Below, one piece after another: positions 13,624 through 26,161 of a DNA stretch of 64,000 nt. The position numbers were made by a program, and so were the translations under genes. The stretch is from NCBI GenBank assembly GCA_008694505.1, contig VZDJ01007749.1:4244941-4308940 (forward strand), given 5' to 3'. The notes under the pieces were generated by a model, which saw nothing but the letters and a program-made list of their open reading frames with translations, was not told the origin of the DNA and did not search any database. Origin of the DNA: Cyanoderma ruficeps. Taxonomy: Eukaryota > Chordata > Aves > Passeriformes > Timaliidae. The first letter of the stretch is position 1, and each line of letters starts with the position of its first letter.

Positions 13624-16600
13624 CTTTTCTATATATGTATGTCAGAAGAAATAGCAGATCAGAAAAGTTGTGACCCTTGGAGTTGCCCAAACTTTATGCA
13701 AAATATTTGTGTATTTATCTGTTTGCTAAAAGATGTGGAGTGAATACTCAGTATTTGTGCAGTTGTATCTGCTGGTTCCACTAAGAGTCTGGGCACAGAT
13801 TCTTGATTTAAAAAAACCCAGAAAACAGGGAAAGAACAAACCCTCAGAAGTAATTCTATGAGGAGAAGTGAGTAGTGAAATTTGATTTTTTATTAGTGGT
13901 GCATTGTGCTTGATTGGAGTCCCCGAGTTAAAGGTTTTGTGACAATTTGTGTGAGCAGGCGTCTGCTCCCACGCCTGTGGCTGGTTCCCAGGGTGTTCCC
14001 TTGGGATCAGGGAGTAAGGGGGAGTGCTGTTGTAAGCTGTGTGGGTTTAGGAGTCTCTCCTGCTACCCACCTTACCTTTGTAGTGTGCAAAAAGTGAATT
14101 GTCTTTGAAACATCTTCCACTGAGTCACATCTGATTCAAGTCAGGTGAAGGGGTGAAGCTGTGAGGGCACCTGAATGCAGACACACATGCTGTGACTGCA
14201 GGAGTGGTGCTTCACTTCCAATCTGTGTTGCCTTCCTGACAGCAAATCATGTATATTTATGTGTGACAGATTTTGGTGGGGGTGATGATGCTTAGTCAAA
14301 ATTATTAATTTCATTATAAACTCACATCTGTCTGAGAGCAGCTGTAAATCTAGAGGATGAAACTCAAATGTTTCTGAATACCACCTCTGTTACAGGTCTT
14401 TGTAAGGACTGCATTCTGCCCTTCTGGTTTGTTTGCTTTTTTTGGACTGTGTACACAATGGCTATTGTAAAGACAAGCCTTCCATTAGCTGCTGGGTATA
14501 AATTTTTTAATTTATATGCCATCATTATTTGAAAAATAACAAGAAAATAGCCCCAAAATACCTTATTGTATGAAAGAGTCCTTTCCATTTTGGCAGCTAG
14601 ATAAGCAGGCCATTTCCTCTGAATGAATATTGCTGAAGTAGTTTACAGTAGTTATCATATCCGGACTGAATTCAGTTTTCCAGGTGTGTGTTTTTTACTT
14701 TACAGATGGTTTTTGAATGCACTTCAAGGTAAACTGAGAATATTCGAATATTACATTTTTATGATAAATGGAGAAAGATTTGGGTGGAAAGAAATATTAA
14801 TATAGAGTAGAAAGTTGTCAATGTATAGATAGGAATGAAAAGGCATCAATTGTGGATGAGTTCAGTCAGTTATTGGGGGAAAATGGATTTGAAATTCTTG
14901 CATGTATTGCATTTGAATGCTCATTTTCCACTTATGGTTGACACTAGTTTCAGAAATCAGTTTTATTTACTAAGATATAACTAGAGAATTTCAAAAAGAG
15001 TAACTTTTTTTTGGGTGAGCAATGTTGTGAAATCAGGCTAAAACTAATAGGAATGTATTGTGGTAAGTTCTGAGTAAATACAGACTAACAATCTAAAAAT
15101 AGGTGTTAATGAGGGTAGGAGTTGCCACAGTTCACTAAGGATTGGAGATCAGAAAAAAACCCCAGTGTTCAGACTGTGGGAAGGGAAATGTTACACTTCT
15201 CATGGTTTTTGTGATAGGTAGGGAGTGCACTGGGTTACAATGCAAGTAATCTAGCTTTGACCTAGACTAGACCAAATTGCCAAAAAGGGTTTAAAAGTAC
15301 TGTTTTCTTATGGAAAAGTATTACAGATTCACAGAATTTGGAGAAAGTTTTGACCATCTCTCACAATGTTGTTAAGCTGTCACTACTGTAGTATGTTGCT
15401 TTATGTCTAGAGGAAGAAGTGTCATGACCAGGTGTTTGAACTGAGGACCCTTGCTGAGCAGAGAAAGATGACGAAATAATTAGCAAGATGGGTTTTGTCA
15501 TGTCATGTGGAACATAAATTATTCATACCAAAAATAAACATTTGCTTGCTTATTATTTTATTGTGAACTACTTTTTAACTTACTCCTTTGTGGTCTGTGG
15601 AACAAGACATTCGTAAAAATATGAGCTATGAATTCATGTCCCTGCAAGTACTTTTTTCATAGACCAAATCTTCACTAAACTAATTTCAGAGTGAAGAGTA
15701 ATGAATTTCTAGCATTCATTTTGCTTATGACTTAATTATGATTTATATTTGCAAAATCTTACTCTCAAGAATCTATTTTTATTGGAGTGCAGTTTCCATT
15801 TGAATATTTTTATGAAGTATCCAGATTGATAATTTTTAAAAATTGAAAGCACTAACTAAAATTTTTGAATATTACCTTCTTCTGAAGTGGGGTTGATTTA
15901 TTTAAGTAACTGAATGACTCTCTCCTGAGAACTGCTGCTATTTTTTAGAAATTGGAGTATTTGTGTTCTGCACTCTTCTGAAAATGTATCCAACTTCCAC
16001 TTATCTCAAACTTGTTTGTGTGTGCTATGTCTTGCCATGACTTTTCCTTTTAAGTTTCTAGTAAACAAGACTTTTGAGATAAAACTTGGGTAAAAGCATT
16101 CAAAGAATTTTCAGAACTCAGTGGATATTTTATGTGTTTAGGATCACAACTTGAAAAACATTTATTCTCCAGTGTATGAGATAAATGTATAAATATAAGA
16201 CCATCTTTCCTGTCTGTATTTAGGGAAAATTTTGAAAGTATGTCTGGAATTTGAATATAAAGAATAGTTTGTATTTAGCCTAATTGTTCTTTTAGGTTAG
16301 TTTACTGTTTGAAACTGAACCAGTCAATCTTTTACAGAAAGGTTGTTGCTTTCACTTGTGGCCTCCTCTTTTGACCTTAAGTTGATAAATAAAACCAAAT
16401 ATTTGTATCTTCTTACAAAATTACTCAAAGATGACACTTCATTCAGGCTCAGCCTCGCAAATATGTGCATGTAAGAGTTCATGGATTTGAGGTCTCTCTT
16501 ATTTCTGACTTGTCATTGACAGGGACACTGAAATAAGTGATTTGCTCAGTAGCACAGAAGTCAGTTCAGGTGCACCATTAGTGAATCCCTTCACTTGATT

Positions 16601-17861
16601 CATTAGGAATTTCAAAGGGACAATTTGAAACAGTATGCCCTGAAAGGGTGGTTTGAAACCATTTTTTGTATAGATAAGCATTAAGGGTGCCTAAAACCAA
16701 AACTGAGATGCTTACTAAAAAATAAGCACAAGTTTCTCTTAGGTTTCATAAATAATTAAATCCATCCTCTGGATTCCAGAATTATTCTTTACTGCAACCT
16801 TGGTGATTCAAAGAAAGTGTGGATCAAAGCCAGAAAGAATGTCTTGACACTGCATGTGTGCTCACAGACAAATGTGGTTTATGTAGGAACTTCCTACTTA
16901 CAGAAGATGTTTATTATAGGTTGGTTACAGGTGTTGGGAAACATATTTGTCTTCTTCGAAATGAAGACTCTCTTGAAAGTTTGATTTATGTTAATGGGGA
17001 TGATTTGCAGTAGCAACAGGTTTTAGTGATTCAGCTGCATTGAAGATAAAATTATTAAAATTGCCATGAGGTGAAGTGCGGTCAAAATAAAAATATCTTA
17101 ATCAGCATTATTTTACAGTGATCACTTAATCAGGAAGAAAGTGAAGATGATTGTAGTTGAAATATAGAGTGCCGGATCTGGTGCACAGTTAGGAACTTAG
17201 GCTTTATGGTGTGGTCTTTATTCTCAAGTGGGCCAAATCAAGTTTATTACAGGCAATTTACATCCTAATGGTACTGAACTTTCAAATGATTAATTATTTT
17301 TTAATTTTAATTGCATTAGTTTTAAGGTAACTCTGGAAGACTGCTGAAGTTCTAGGATCTTTGGAGACCTTTAAGAAGGAGTGTGGTTTCTTTAGTAAAG
17401 GGCTGCTCTTGACGTCATAACTCCCTGAAATGTCACAAAACTAAGAACAGTTCTTGAAACATGACTTAATTTTGAATTGCAGTTGTTTTATCCTTGTGTC
17501 AATGCAAAAGAATTAGACAATAATGTACTTGTTCAATTGGATTACCGATCTTGAAATTCAAGGAGAAAGCAAATGAGTAGTTTGCACCCTGGACAAATAG
17601 TCCAGGGTGATGGCATTTATGGGTGGAAGAGGAGCTTAGGCTGTCCAGGTGGAACAATTTCTGTGGACATAGGGAAGGTGGGTTTTTTTCTTTTATGACT
17701 GGGGACTTGAAATTTCAAGAAAAAACAGTTGTGGAGATGAATCTTATTTTAATCTAGGCAAAAATCCTTCTCACAACACCAAGTTCCTACTCAGTATAGT
17801 TTTTAATATTTCAATATGACATATATTATATTGAAGTTGGTTTAGCTTTTCTGAATTTTAA

Positions 17862-17896
17862 CTTTATTTTTACTATTTCACTTATTTTTACTATTT
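17862..17896. repeat. Short T-rich duplication
   Basis: ctttatttttactattt and cttatttttactattt lie two bases apart, differing by one t. Likely replication slippage. Confidence 0.85.
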
Positions 17897-18706
17897 GAAG
17901 TTCATTTTAATGTCATGAATTAAGGACTGTATATAACATTTTCATTTCAAATATTGCCTTTAAGGGCCAGAATAGGAGTGTAATTGTCTACATTTGTACA
18001 AGTTCTCTGGCTGTGCTTAGAACTTTTGAGCTGAGTTGCAATGCAAATACAAACAGGTGTCAGTGAAACCTGCAGTGTATGAAGTGCTTTGTGAGCAGGT
18101 TTATGCCATGCTCTGACGGAGCAAACACAGTGTGTTGGTTCATGTTCATACTGTGGGCACCTGCCAGTGACATCCTGAGGAGTTTGCCTGCTGTTTTGGA
18201 TTTGGGTGCATTACTGTCCTTCTTCAGAGGCCCTTGCAAATCAGTGGGAAGTGTCTGTGGGGATGTGCAGAGAATTTGGGAGGAAAAGCACCGTGGTGGA
18301 GGAGTGAGAGACAGGACTTAAATGATTTGTGTACTGCGTGAGACTTGACAGGTGTGCATTTTGACAAGTTCTAAGTGTAAGTGTTGGCTAAGAATATATA
18401 GCTACACAAATCAGTTATTTTTGAGAAGGAAAGTTTGTGGGGTGTGCTCACTCTCCTTCTCACAAGGATTGGAGCACATCTTTTAGCTAATTAAAAGATA
18501 TTAAAAGTGCTTTAAGTTTTACAGAGCTTTTACAGCTCTTTTTTTTCTCATCAAAAGCAAAAATTTGTAATGTTAATTGCTCGTGTAAAATGTAATGAGA
18601 CTCTCAGTATCAGCAAAAAAAAATGAAATCTCTGACCTCACTATATTTGCTTTTTATAGATATTTTCTTTTAATTTAAATCTTGAGCTGAAAGGGAGCCA
18701 AGAGAA

Positions 18707-18728
18707 GGGAGTGTAAAGGGAGTGTAAA
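18707..18728. repeat. Two copies of an 11-bp unit
   Basis: gggagtgtaaa occurs twice without a gap. No function is suggested. Confidence 0.9.
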
Positions 18729-21700
18729 ATCCTTCTTTCTGTAGCTTCAGAAATGGAGACTTCTGCAATGTTGTGAAATACCTGGGAAGCTGAGCAGGGG
18801 ACTCAGTGGACTAAAGTTGCCGGGTTTCTTCTGGTAAAATATGTCTATGTTACCTCCACAGCTGCTTTGACGGAGTACATGCTTCAGGCCTCAGTAGTGA
18901 TTATAACAGTAGCTGGTCTTCAGGGTAGAGTGATGTTCCTTGACACATTCTTCCTCCTCTTTTCTTCCTTTTTTTCCCCTTCCCTCACTGAAGTGTGGTT
19001 GCACGCTCTGTTTATTGCGCAATGTTTGATGTTTTTCTCTGATATTCATCAACACACAGTGTTCCACAAACAGTTCTTTTTCCAGAGTCTAGTCAGACTA
19101 GAAGGTGTTATATCTGCTTTACATAATAAAAAGTAATGCTTTGAAGAACTAAGAATTCTCCTTAAAGTATTCATTTTTGATGCCTGATTTATTTTGATTT
19201 CTCAGATCATTTAGTAATTCTAAACACAGGTCTGATTGATTTTATTTACAGCTGAAATGTCCAGCATTTTTTGGCAGTCAAATACCAGCATACTGAGTTA
19301 TTTGTCAGACATTGGGGAATGTGAAGTTTAAGCTTGACTGTGGGAAGTGTGATTTTAATTGACTTGTTTCCAGCTCTGGGACAGCGTGAGGGACAGAGTC
19401 AAAGCAGCATTCTGCTTTGTAAAGTGTAAGGCCACCTTCTTCCTTCTTTTTTTGTTTTAGCCTTTCAGGGGTTTTAAATATCACAAAACTTTCTTCCTGT
19501 CTGCTCTCGATTTACTCCCAAGCATTTCCAGCCTCTGTAATAGGTGGAACAGGAGTCTTGGAGCACAACCAGTTTAGTCTTGCTCTAAAATTCCAATCCA
19601 CAGCAGGATGAATTAAAGTTCAATATTTTACTTTGCTGCTAGTATAATAATATTTAAACATAGGGTGGTTGACTGAAATTCTTGGGTTGAGAAAGAATGG
19701 TAGTATTAAAAAATAATGGCTATATCTTGATGTGGTATGGAACTGTTGTCCGGATCTGCAGTGGGTGTTTTGTGAACACAGGGATTATTTTTCGTCTGAG
19801 TCCGGGGAAGGAAAAACCAGAAGTACTGTAGTATGTTTGGGAAACGTATTTTATTTTTCTCCCTGATTTTAAAGTTCTCGTTGAGGAATATTTTGTGGTA
19901 GCTGTAGCCAAAGATGTCTGGATGGTCTCTACTTGACCTTGATGCAAACACAGTAGGATCCAGAATATTGTGTCTGTCTATACCATAGTACAGGAATTTG
20001 TGGACATGCTTCTCATTCCTGGAAAATGCCAGATTCTTGACTTGTACTTAGAGATGCTGGCACTTAACTGTTCATCAGGGAAAACATGTTAAAAATGTTC
20101 TGAGGGAGTGAAAACTGAATCTTAACTGTTAAAACTGAGAAGGGTATTTGTGGCTTTCATTTTTTACATTGTCTTGACTAATGTGTTGTGGTTCAGCTGC
20201 TATCACTGTTGACTACAGTGTTTCACCCCGATTTCCTCCAGAGAGTTGGCAGAAACTGCAGCAAAGCTTTTTTGGCTGTTCTGCCAGCCTTAGGTGGGTG
20301 GAGAGGAGATATTTCTTTTCCATCTCCTCTCAAATTATGCTTTAAGTCGCTCTGCCTTCCTGGTTGTCAATTCCTTCCCCTTTGTTTCAAGACATGCTGT
20401 TTATTTTGGGAGCGGTTTTCTCTCACACCTCCTTTCTGGAGTTTTTTGAAAGCATTGGTTATGGTCTGTCTTAACTCAAAAATGCTATTTACATGTTTCT
20501 TAATCACAGCTGATAGAAGCCAGTGGAAAATAAATACCTTAGGTTTGGATCAAGCCTGTAAAGTAGAAACACTCGTTAAGTTCCTTTCAGGAATTTAGCT
20601 GAAATTTCAAAATTGCAAAATGCTTTTAAAAAACAGAGCCATCAGTATATTATTCTACTTTGGGTTTGTGGTGGGTTTTTTTGTTGAGGTGGTTGAGTTT
20701 TGGGGTTTTTTTCCCTGTAGACAGCACTAGGAAGAATTAGAGAGCCTTCTGTACTCAGTTAAATGACAATCTCTTAGATTATATGTTGTCTCTCATTTGC
20801 ATGGGAAAACTTCTTATGTATTTTAATAAATACTTTTAGCTAGTGAAGCAAAGGGGATTTTGTCTTGAAATGGAAAGCAATTAGTTTCCTGTGGTGGTTG
20901 TTTTCTTTCCCAATCTATTTCCTTCAGAGTGAACTTTCACCATTGTTGTTGACAATTCTGGTGGATACAGTTTTTAATTTCTATACCTTTGGCTTGACAT
21001 GGCATTTTACATTGAGCAGAGCAGTGGTGAGAAGGCTGGGTTGGCTGTTGAATGCCTGGATCACTGAGGAAGTGAGTTTTGTAATTTGGGAAGTAAGATA
21101 TGAGTATCTTACTGCAACCTGTCAGTCAAGGGTACAATCTCCAGTCTTAGCAGAGTTAGCCAGCTTGTTTATCCAAAAGCAAATACAGCATCAGCGAGAC
21201 ACCAAGAGGAATTCCTGAGGACTGTCCTGTTGTGTTTTATTTTCTGTTTAAATCCGTTGTGGGGGCACATTCCCGATTGCTGCTGTAGGTCTGCTGCACT
21301 TTCTTTAACAGTCAACGTGGTCTTCATCTCACTTGGTTTCCATTTCAACCCATGCCTGCAGCACCCCTGGTTCCCTTCAGTGCTGTGCTGGGGAGGGTAA
21401 GGGGCACTGGCAAGTGAGGGGGAAGCAGGAACCTGCCAGCAGGTTAGCCTGGGAAAATCTGAATTTCAGGGCTAGCGTTTCAGGGCAAGCTCTGCAGACA
21501 GAAACTTGGAGCTGGAGGGAGAATGAGCAGGGCAGGAGCATGAGGCTAGCTTTACTAATAAAGCATCCAATATAGCTGATTTACTATTTTGATGTCATTT
21601 GGTATAATCCTAATACTAAACTGCGCTGGGCTATCAACCGTGTCACTGCCATCCCTGTGTCAGCTCTTTGGAAGGTGTGGACTTTTATCTCCAAGAGTTT

Positions 21701-23219
21701 AAAAGATACCCCTCTTAGTATTAAATAGGCTGTAACTAATGTTAATAACTTCTTCCCCACTGTAAATATGATAAACAGACTGTGGAAGCTCAATGTCACT
21801 ACTGCAGATCCCATTGTTTTGCCTCTCTTCTGCTACATGGTTGTTGTAATTATAATAAAATCCTGCCTTTCCAAGGCCAGGGGGTAGAACATATGTTCCT
21901 CTGCATGCCTGGCTTGGCAACTAGACTCCTCCTGAATGTTTTTCTGTGTGTTTAACATGTTACTTCTGATGGAGTTCTGGTTAAATTTCAACCGGAAAAA
22001 ATCTGAATTTCTAACACTTGTAGTATTCTCCTTTTACTGAATTTTACTGTTTGTATGTAATATAGGCATAAATGGAATGAATGGCTAGGGCATGAAATGT
22101 GGGCAAAGACCCACAGAAACTTAAATAAATTGAAAGAATAGTCATGGCAGGTTCACCTTGTTTGAAAACACAGCTTAGCTTACTGCATCAGTACATTGGT
22201 CACCCTGAGGGCGAATTGGGAGATTGTTTTTCCTTGCTGTGTGTAATTGATTGAATAAGTGCAAGGAATCTTGTCAAGAGGGTGGTGGCACAGTTTTCCC
22301 AGGCAGGGTGAGATCGGAAGTAGTGGCCAGGTGGAGTGGCCAAGTGTTTTCACAGAATAGATTTTATAGGTCAAGTCTTATCTCTCCATCTCCTCCACGG
22401 AGATTGATAACATAGAATATTTTTCAGAGCAGCCATCTCCAGAACATTGTGTATGCCTTATTAATGTGGCCATAGAGAACAGACTGGAAAGTTTTATATA
22501 ATGAACTTCCAGCTCTTGCTGAGTTGAAAACCAGCAGGAGGAAGCAGCAGCCAGGCTGCCCACACTTACCCCTCGTTTGGAGATTGAAGAGTTCTCTTTG
22601 GCACAGCCAACTGCTGATCCCTAATCTGTATCACACATGGCTAGCAACTTTAAAAAGGGATGTATGTGTGGAAAAAATCAACTGTGACCCCTCTGTAGTT
22701 ATGTAGACTGAATGAAGCACCATAGGAAATGCCCATACTGCCTCTTGCTCTGAAAAATCTGCAAAGAAAGTGTGTCACTCTCATACCAACCATGAAGGAA
22801 ACTGCAGCTCCTGCAGAAAAAAAGGGCTTTGTTTTCTGTTAATTTGTTCAGATATCTGTTTAGGAAGATGGGAGTGTAAATGAGGGCTGTGTTCCTGCAA
22901 ATTTGCTTTTCAGGGACCCCTTGGAGCACACTATTTTGAAAAGCATTCCCTGGCCTGACCATTTGCTCTCTCTGTAAGGCTTGTAGGACGCTGCCAGACT
23001 GGTTGCAAAAGGTCTGCCTGTTCACCTCCTGGTCTGGAAAGCTGCATGGGTGAAACGCTGTCTGAAGAGAGCCCTTCCAAGACGCCAGGCCAAGTTTTCT
23101 ATACTTAACATTGCTGTTGCTACAAGAGCAGATGTTTGCACAGTAGACAAACAACGTTGATGATAAAGCAAATTGACCTTTTTTGGAACAAGCTATTTGG
23201 AGTACAGTTCCTAGGGCAA

Positions 23220-23270
23220 TTCTTCTTCTTTTTTTCCTTTCCCTTTTTTTTTTTTTCCTCTTTTTTTTCT
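23220..23270. repeat. Pyrimidine tract (about 50 bases)
   Basis: An unbroken C/T run on the + strand, with long T stretches. On the minus strand it reads as Lys/Arg codons and so keeps a long open frame free of stops. It is not close to a recognised 3' splice site. Confidence 0.9.
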
Positions 23271-26069
23271 GAAGCTCTATCTTCCAAAAGCTGCTTGGCT
23301 CTACATTGACATCTCTGCTGGAGGTGATAAAAAAGTTACAGAGGAGGGAGGTTTTACAAACTTTTCCACTAAAGCTGATACTGCAAATCATTTAACCTAC
23401 TCCAAACCTATTTTTGTCGTCTTTATTTTACTGAAGTAGTTATAGTGATGTTTATTTTTCCGGAGTCCCTATGGGAACCCTGGAAGATTTCAGAATGTAA
23501 TAATTAAAGAATGACAGGCCTTTCCTTGCAATATAAAGTGAGGAAGAGCGTTGTGGTTTAAACAGCTATGCTGTTGCTTGTTAGCAAGAAATTTTGCCTT
23601 GTACTGTAGCCAGGCTTATAATGGTCAAAAATGTTGAAGATGAGAACTACATGTTTGTTTTCAATCAGTTGTTTTTCAAGTTGAAAGGCTCTAATGGCTT
23701 GTTTTAATTTGTTCAGTACTATTCGTCAGTAGTATTAATATTTGTATTCAGTTACTTAGTGTAGCACAGCTCAGGCTGTCCAAGTAAGGCAATACATTTT
23801 CTTATTGCTTTTTCTACTGCAAGACCTCTCTTTAAAGGAATAAAAGATTATTGAAAGTTTCGAGAATCTCTGTGAACTTGAGTAATATACTTCTGTTTAA
23901 ATTGCATTTTAGCAGCACTTCAAATGCAATATTAAACCTGTATTTTAATTTTGTAGTTTGTTACTTTGAATAAAGTTATTATAAATGCAAAACAAAAGTA
24001 GCACTGCAGTGGAGATCTCGGTGTTACATGGCTGCATCTTTACTATTTGGACCTAACGCTGGGGTTTTTTAATCATAAGCTGCTGTTCCTATAGTTGGAA
24101 CAGATGTAATTCCTGGGAGAGAATTGATTCCTGGTATCTGAGAAATTTCAGAAAAAGGAGACCAAGTTCAGACTTTGGAACCACTGAGATTTTTTAAAAG
24201 GTTTCATCTGTTGTACCACGAATGTTAGTAGAGCTCTGCTGTGAACATAAGTCCCTGCATTTCTGCATCATTGTTGTTCAGATGTGGTTTAGAAGTCTAC
24301 TTTAAGGACTAGGATGAAAACATTTTCTGGGGGTTTTTAGGTATGAAAACTACAGGTAGCTTGTGTCTTGACTTGGTTTATAAGATTGCTTTGCTGAATA
24401 GAAGGCAGTAGGCTTTTGGACAAGGATGTGTAGTGCCTTGAAGGACTGCATGATTATTATTGATGTTCTAAATTGAATTATAGGGTTTTAGCAAGAATTA
24501 TTTCATAACATTAGAAAGAGAAAATGCTGAATTCTAGGAGAACCCAAATTTGGTTTTTTACATGTGTCTAGGTCTATTTAACTTGGTTCTTACTTAGGGT
24601 CATTTGCTTTTGGAGATTTTGAAAACAGTTCCCCATTTCTGTTTAGAAATGTTATTCTGAACAAATAGTTCTGCAATCCGATGCCTGTTGCAGCTCTTCC
24701 CTGCAAATAAAGCTGCACTGATCCTATCAGCCTCTGTAGAGAGAGAAATGGACATAGATGGGCCCTGGTACCCTGAAAGCATAAACGAATAAGTTTTTTA
24801 TGGGCCTTGTAAAATGGCGACTTTATTGTGTGCTTTTTTGGAGTTTTTGTGATTCAGGAATGTGATGGTCAGTGCCTTGTCTGTTACAAAAATACTGTCC
24901 CCTTTTCATAGATGTGAAACTGGGTGAAGTATCTCAGGTTGCTTATTTGGGATCATTGAGCTAGACTGCCTTTGAGCCAGAGATTGAGTTCATGTTTCTG
25001 AGACCCATCCCAGTCCTGATTATACAGCCTTCTAGTATGAACCATGTTTACTGAAGTATCTGTTTTAGTAATAGGATTTCAGTTGTGTAAAGTATTGAAC
25101 ATGCCTTTAAAACAATAATTTTACAAAGAACTCCTTTTCCTGCTAAATTACTTCAAGTTTTAATTTTTTTTTCTTTTCTTACCAAGGTTTGTGCTATGTA
25201 TGTTTAGATGCTGAGTTGTCAGTAACTTGGATGTTTTGCATGCATGCAGAGAGCATGTATTAATGAACCAGGGCTGGTCAATTGTAGTGCTAAATGGGGC
25301 TGAAAGAGAGGAATAGTGCTCCTGAGACTCTTTTACTGCAAACAATGCCAGGGTTTACCTGTCTGGAATACAATACATTATTTTGCTTACTGGTTTCAAA
25401 TATATTTAAAAAAGAGGGGGAAAAGAAGAGGGAAATGAAGCTTAATTAGAAAATACATTCAGGGTCTTTTTCACTCAATGTGTTAATAATGTCTTGAGTG
25501 CAACTATTCTTCCTTCCAAAAGCCAAGTATTGACTATTAAGTGTTCCCTATGTTGAAGTAGTTTTCAAAAACATTGCATAATACATTGTGTAGGCCAATG
25601 TTGCCCTTCCACTTACCATTCATCACCATTTTCGTTTTTGATTGAATACAGTATTGTTTAGCTGATTGGCAAATAAATTAATATTGCCCAAAGTGAACTC
25701 ATTATATTATACATTGCTTTTGCAATCAGAGTTATATAGCACAGATGCAGTGGATGTCTGTGAACTCAAAAGTCTGTGGAAAAATTCAGTCAGCTTGACT
25801 CCATTTTTTTTTTAATTAAAAGAAGGCAAAAGAGAGCTTACTTTGTAAATGTTTTTCTCACAGCAGTTTTGACTTAGTTCTTATTTCATTATTTCTAGCC
25901 TTAAACTTCATTATATTCCTTTGGGATATACAGGTATATAAGCAAAATGATCCCTTGTTTTTAGGCCTCAGATTGTATCTCTTTTGTGTTACGGTTACCT
26001 TGGGGGTTTTTTTGTGTGGGTTGTTTTTTGGTTTTTTTTTAAAATGATTCTTTTTTTCCTTTGTTTCAG

Positions 26070-26161
26070 CCAAACCTTTTACATCTAAAGTGAAACAGAT
26101 GCGACTACATAAAGAAGATTTTGAGATTCTGAAGGTGATTGGTCGAGGAGCCTTTGGGGAG
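26070..26161 (+). CDS. CDC42BPA: MRCK-alpha kinase exon (glycine-rich loop), probably coding exon 2
   Basis: This internal exon of 92 bases holds 2 bases completing a split codon (xCC, Ala if the previous exon ends in G) and 30 full codons. It reads [10 protein letters not shown], then [19 protein letters not shown]. The first part is the N-terminal extension before the kinase fold. IGRGAFGE is the glycine-rich ATP-binding loop, whose Val is the first codon of the next exon. MRCK kinases bind active CDC42 and phosphorylate myosin light chain and MYPT1 to drive actomyosin contraction. [10 protein letters not shown] fits the alpha paralogue; I recall the beta paralogue with a different stretch here (TQLVKEMQ). 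The exon is bounded by a long T-rich tract ending ttgtttcag and by the donor gtatgtgtg. By recalled human numbering this is residues 60-90, with Lys at 74 where human has Arg. Exon borders are seen directly; the gene name rests on recognised protein sequence and is very secure. Confidence 0.97.

Larger units (their letters stand above)
1..26069 (+). other. CDC42BPA: Intron upstream of the first visible exon (3' part)
   Basis: No exon that I can recognise lies here. The first coding exon of MRCK-alpha, whose product should end in ...EYLEW before KPFTSKVK, was looked for by eye and not found, so this is taken as the 3' end of a long first intron. The sequence is AT-rich, with T commoner than A by eye on this strand. 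It holds a CR1 fragment (5172-5292), an LTR end (about 10690-10784), A-rich and AT/GT simple tracts, small tandem duplications (13.6, 17.9 and 18.7 kb) and a pyrimidine tract (23.2 kb). Gaps between these items, including 11.2-22.7 kb, show only apparently unique AT-rich sequence. An unspliced 5' non-coding exon or an alternative promoter cannot be excluded by eye; no CpG-rich block was noticed. Confidence 0.8.

Noticed and set aside
15325..15375. attcacagaatttggagaaag looks like the start of a reverse-oriented CR1 3' end.
   Set aside because: Only about 25 bases agree loosely and the following sequence does not continue the consensus.
16819..17013. A 64-codon + strand frame with a protein-like composition, considered as an extra exon.
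   Set aside because: It begins at a GTG, lacks convincing flanking splice sites, and matches nothing known in MRCK-alpha, whose exon order is fully accounted for here.
20188..20598. A 136-codon + strand frame rich in Leu, Phe and Cys, considered as a gene.
   Set aside because: No recognisable domain; it lies in T-rich intron where stop codons are depleted.
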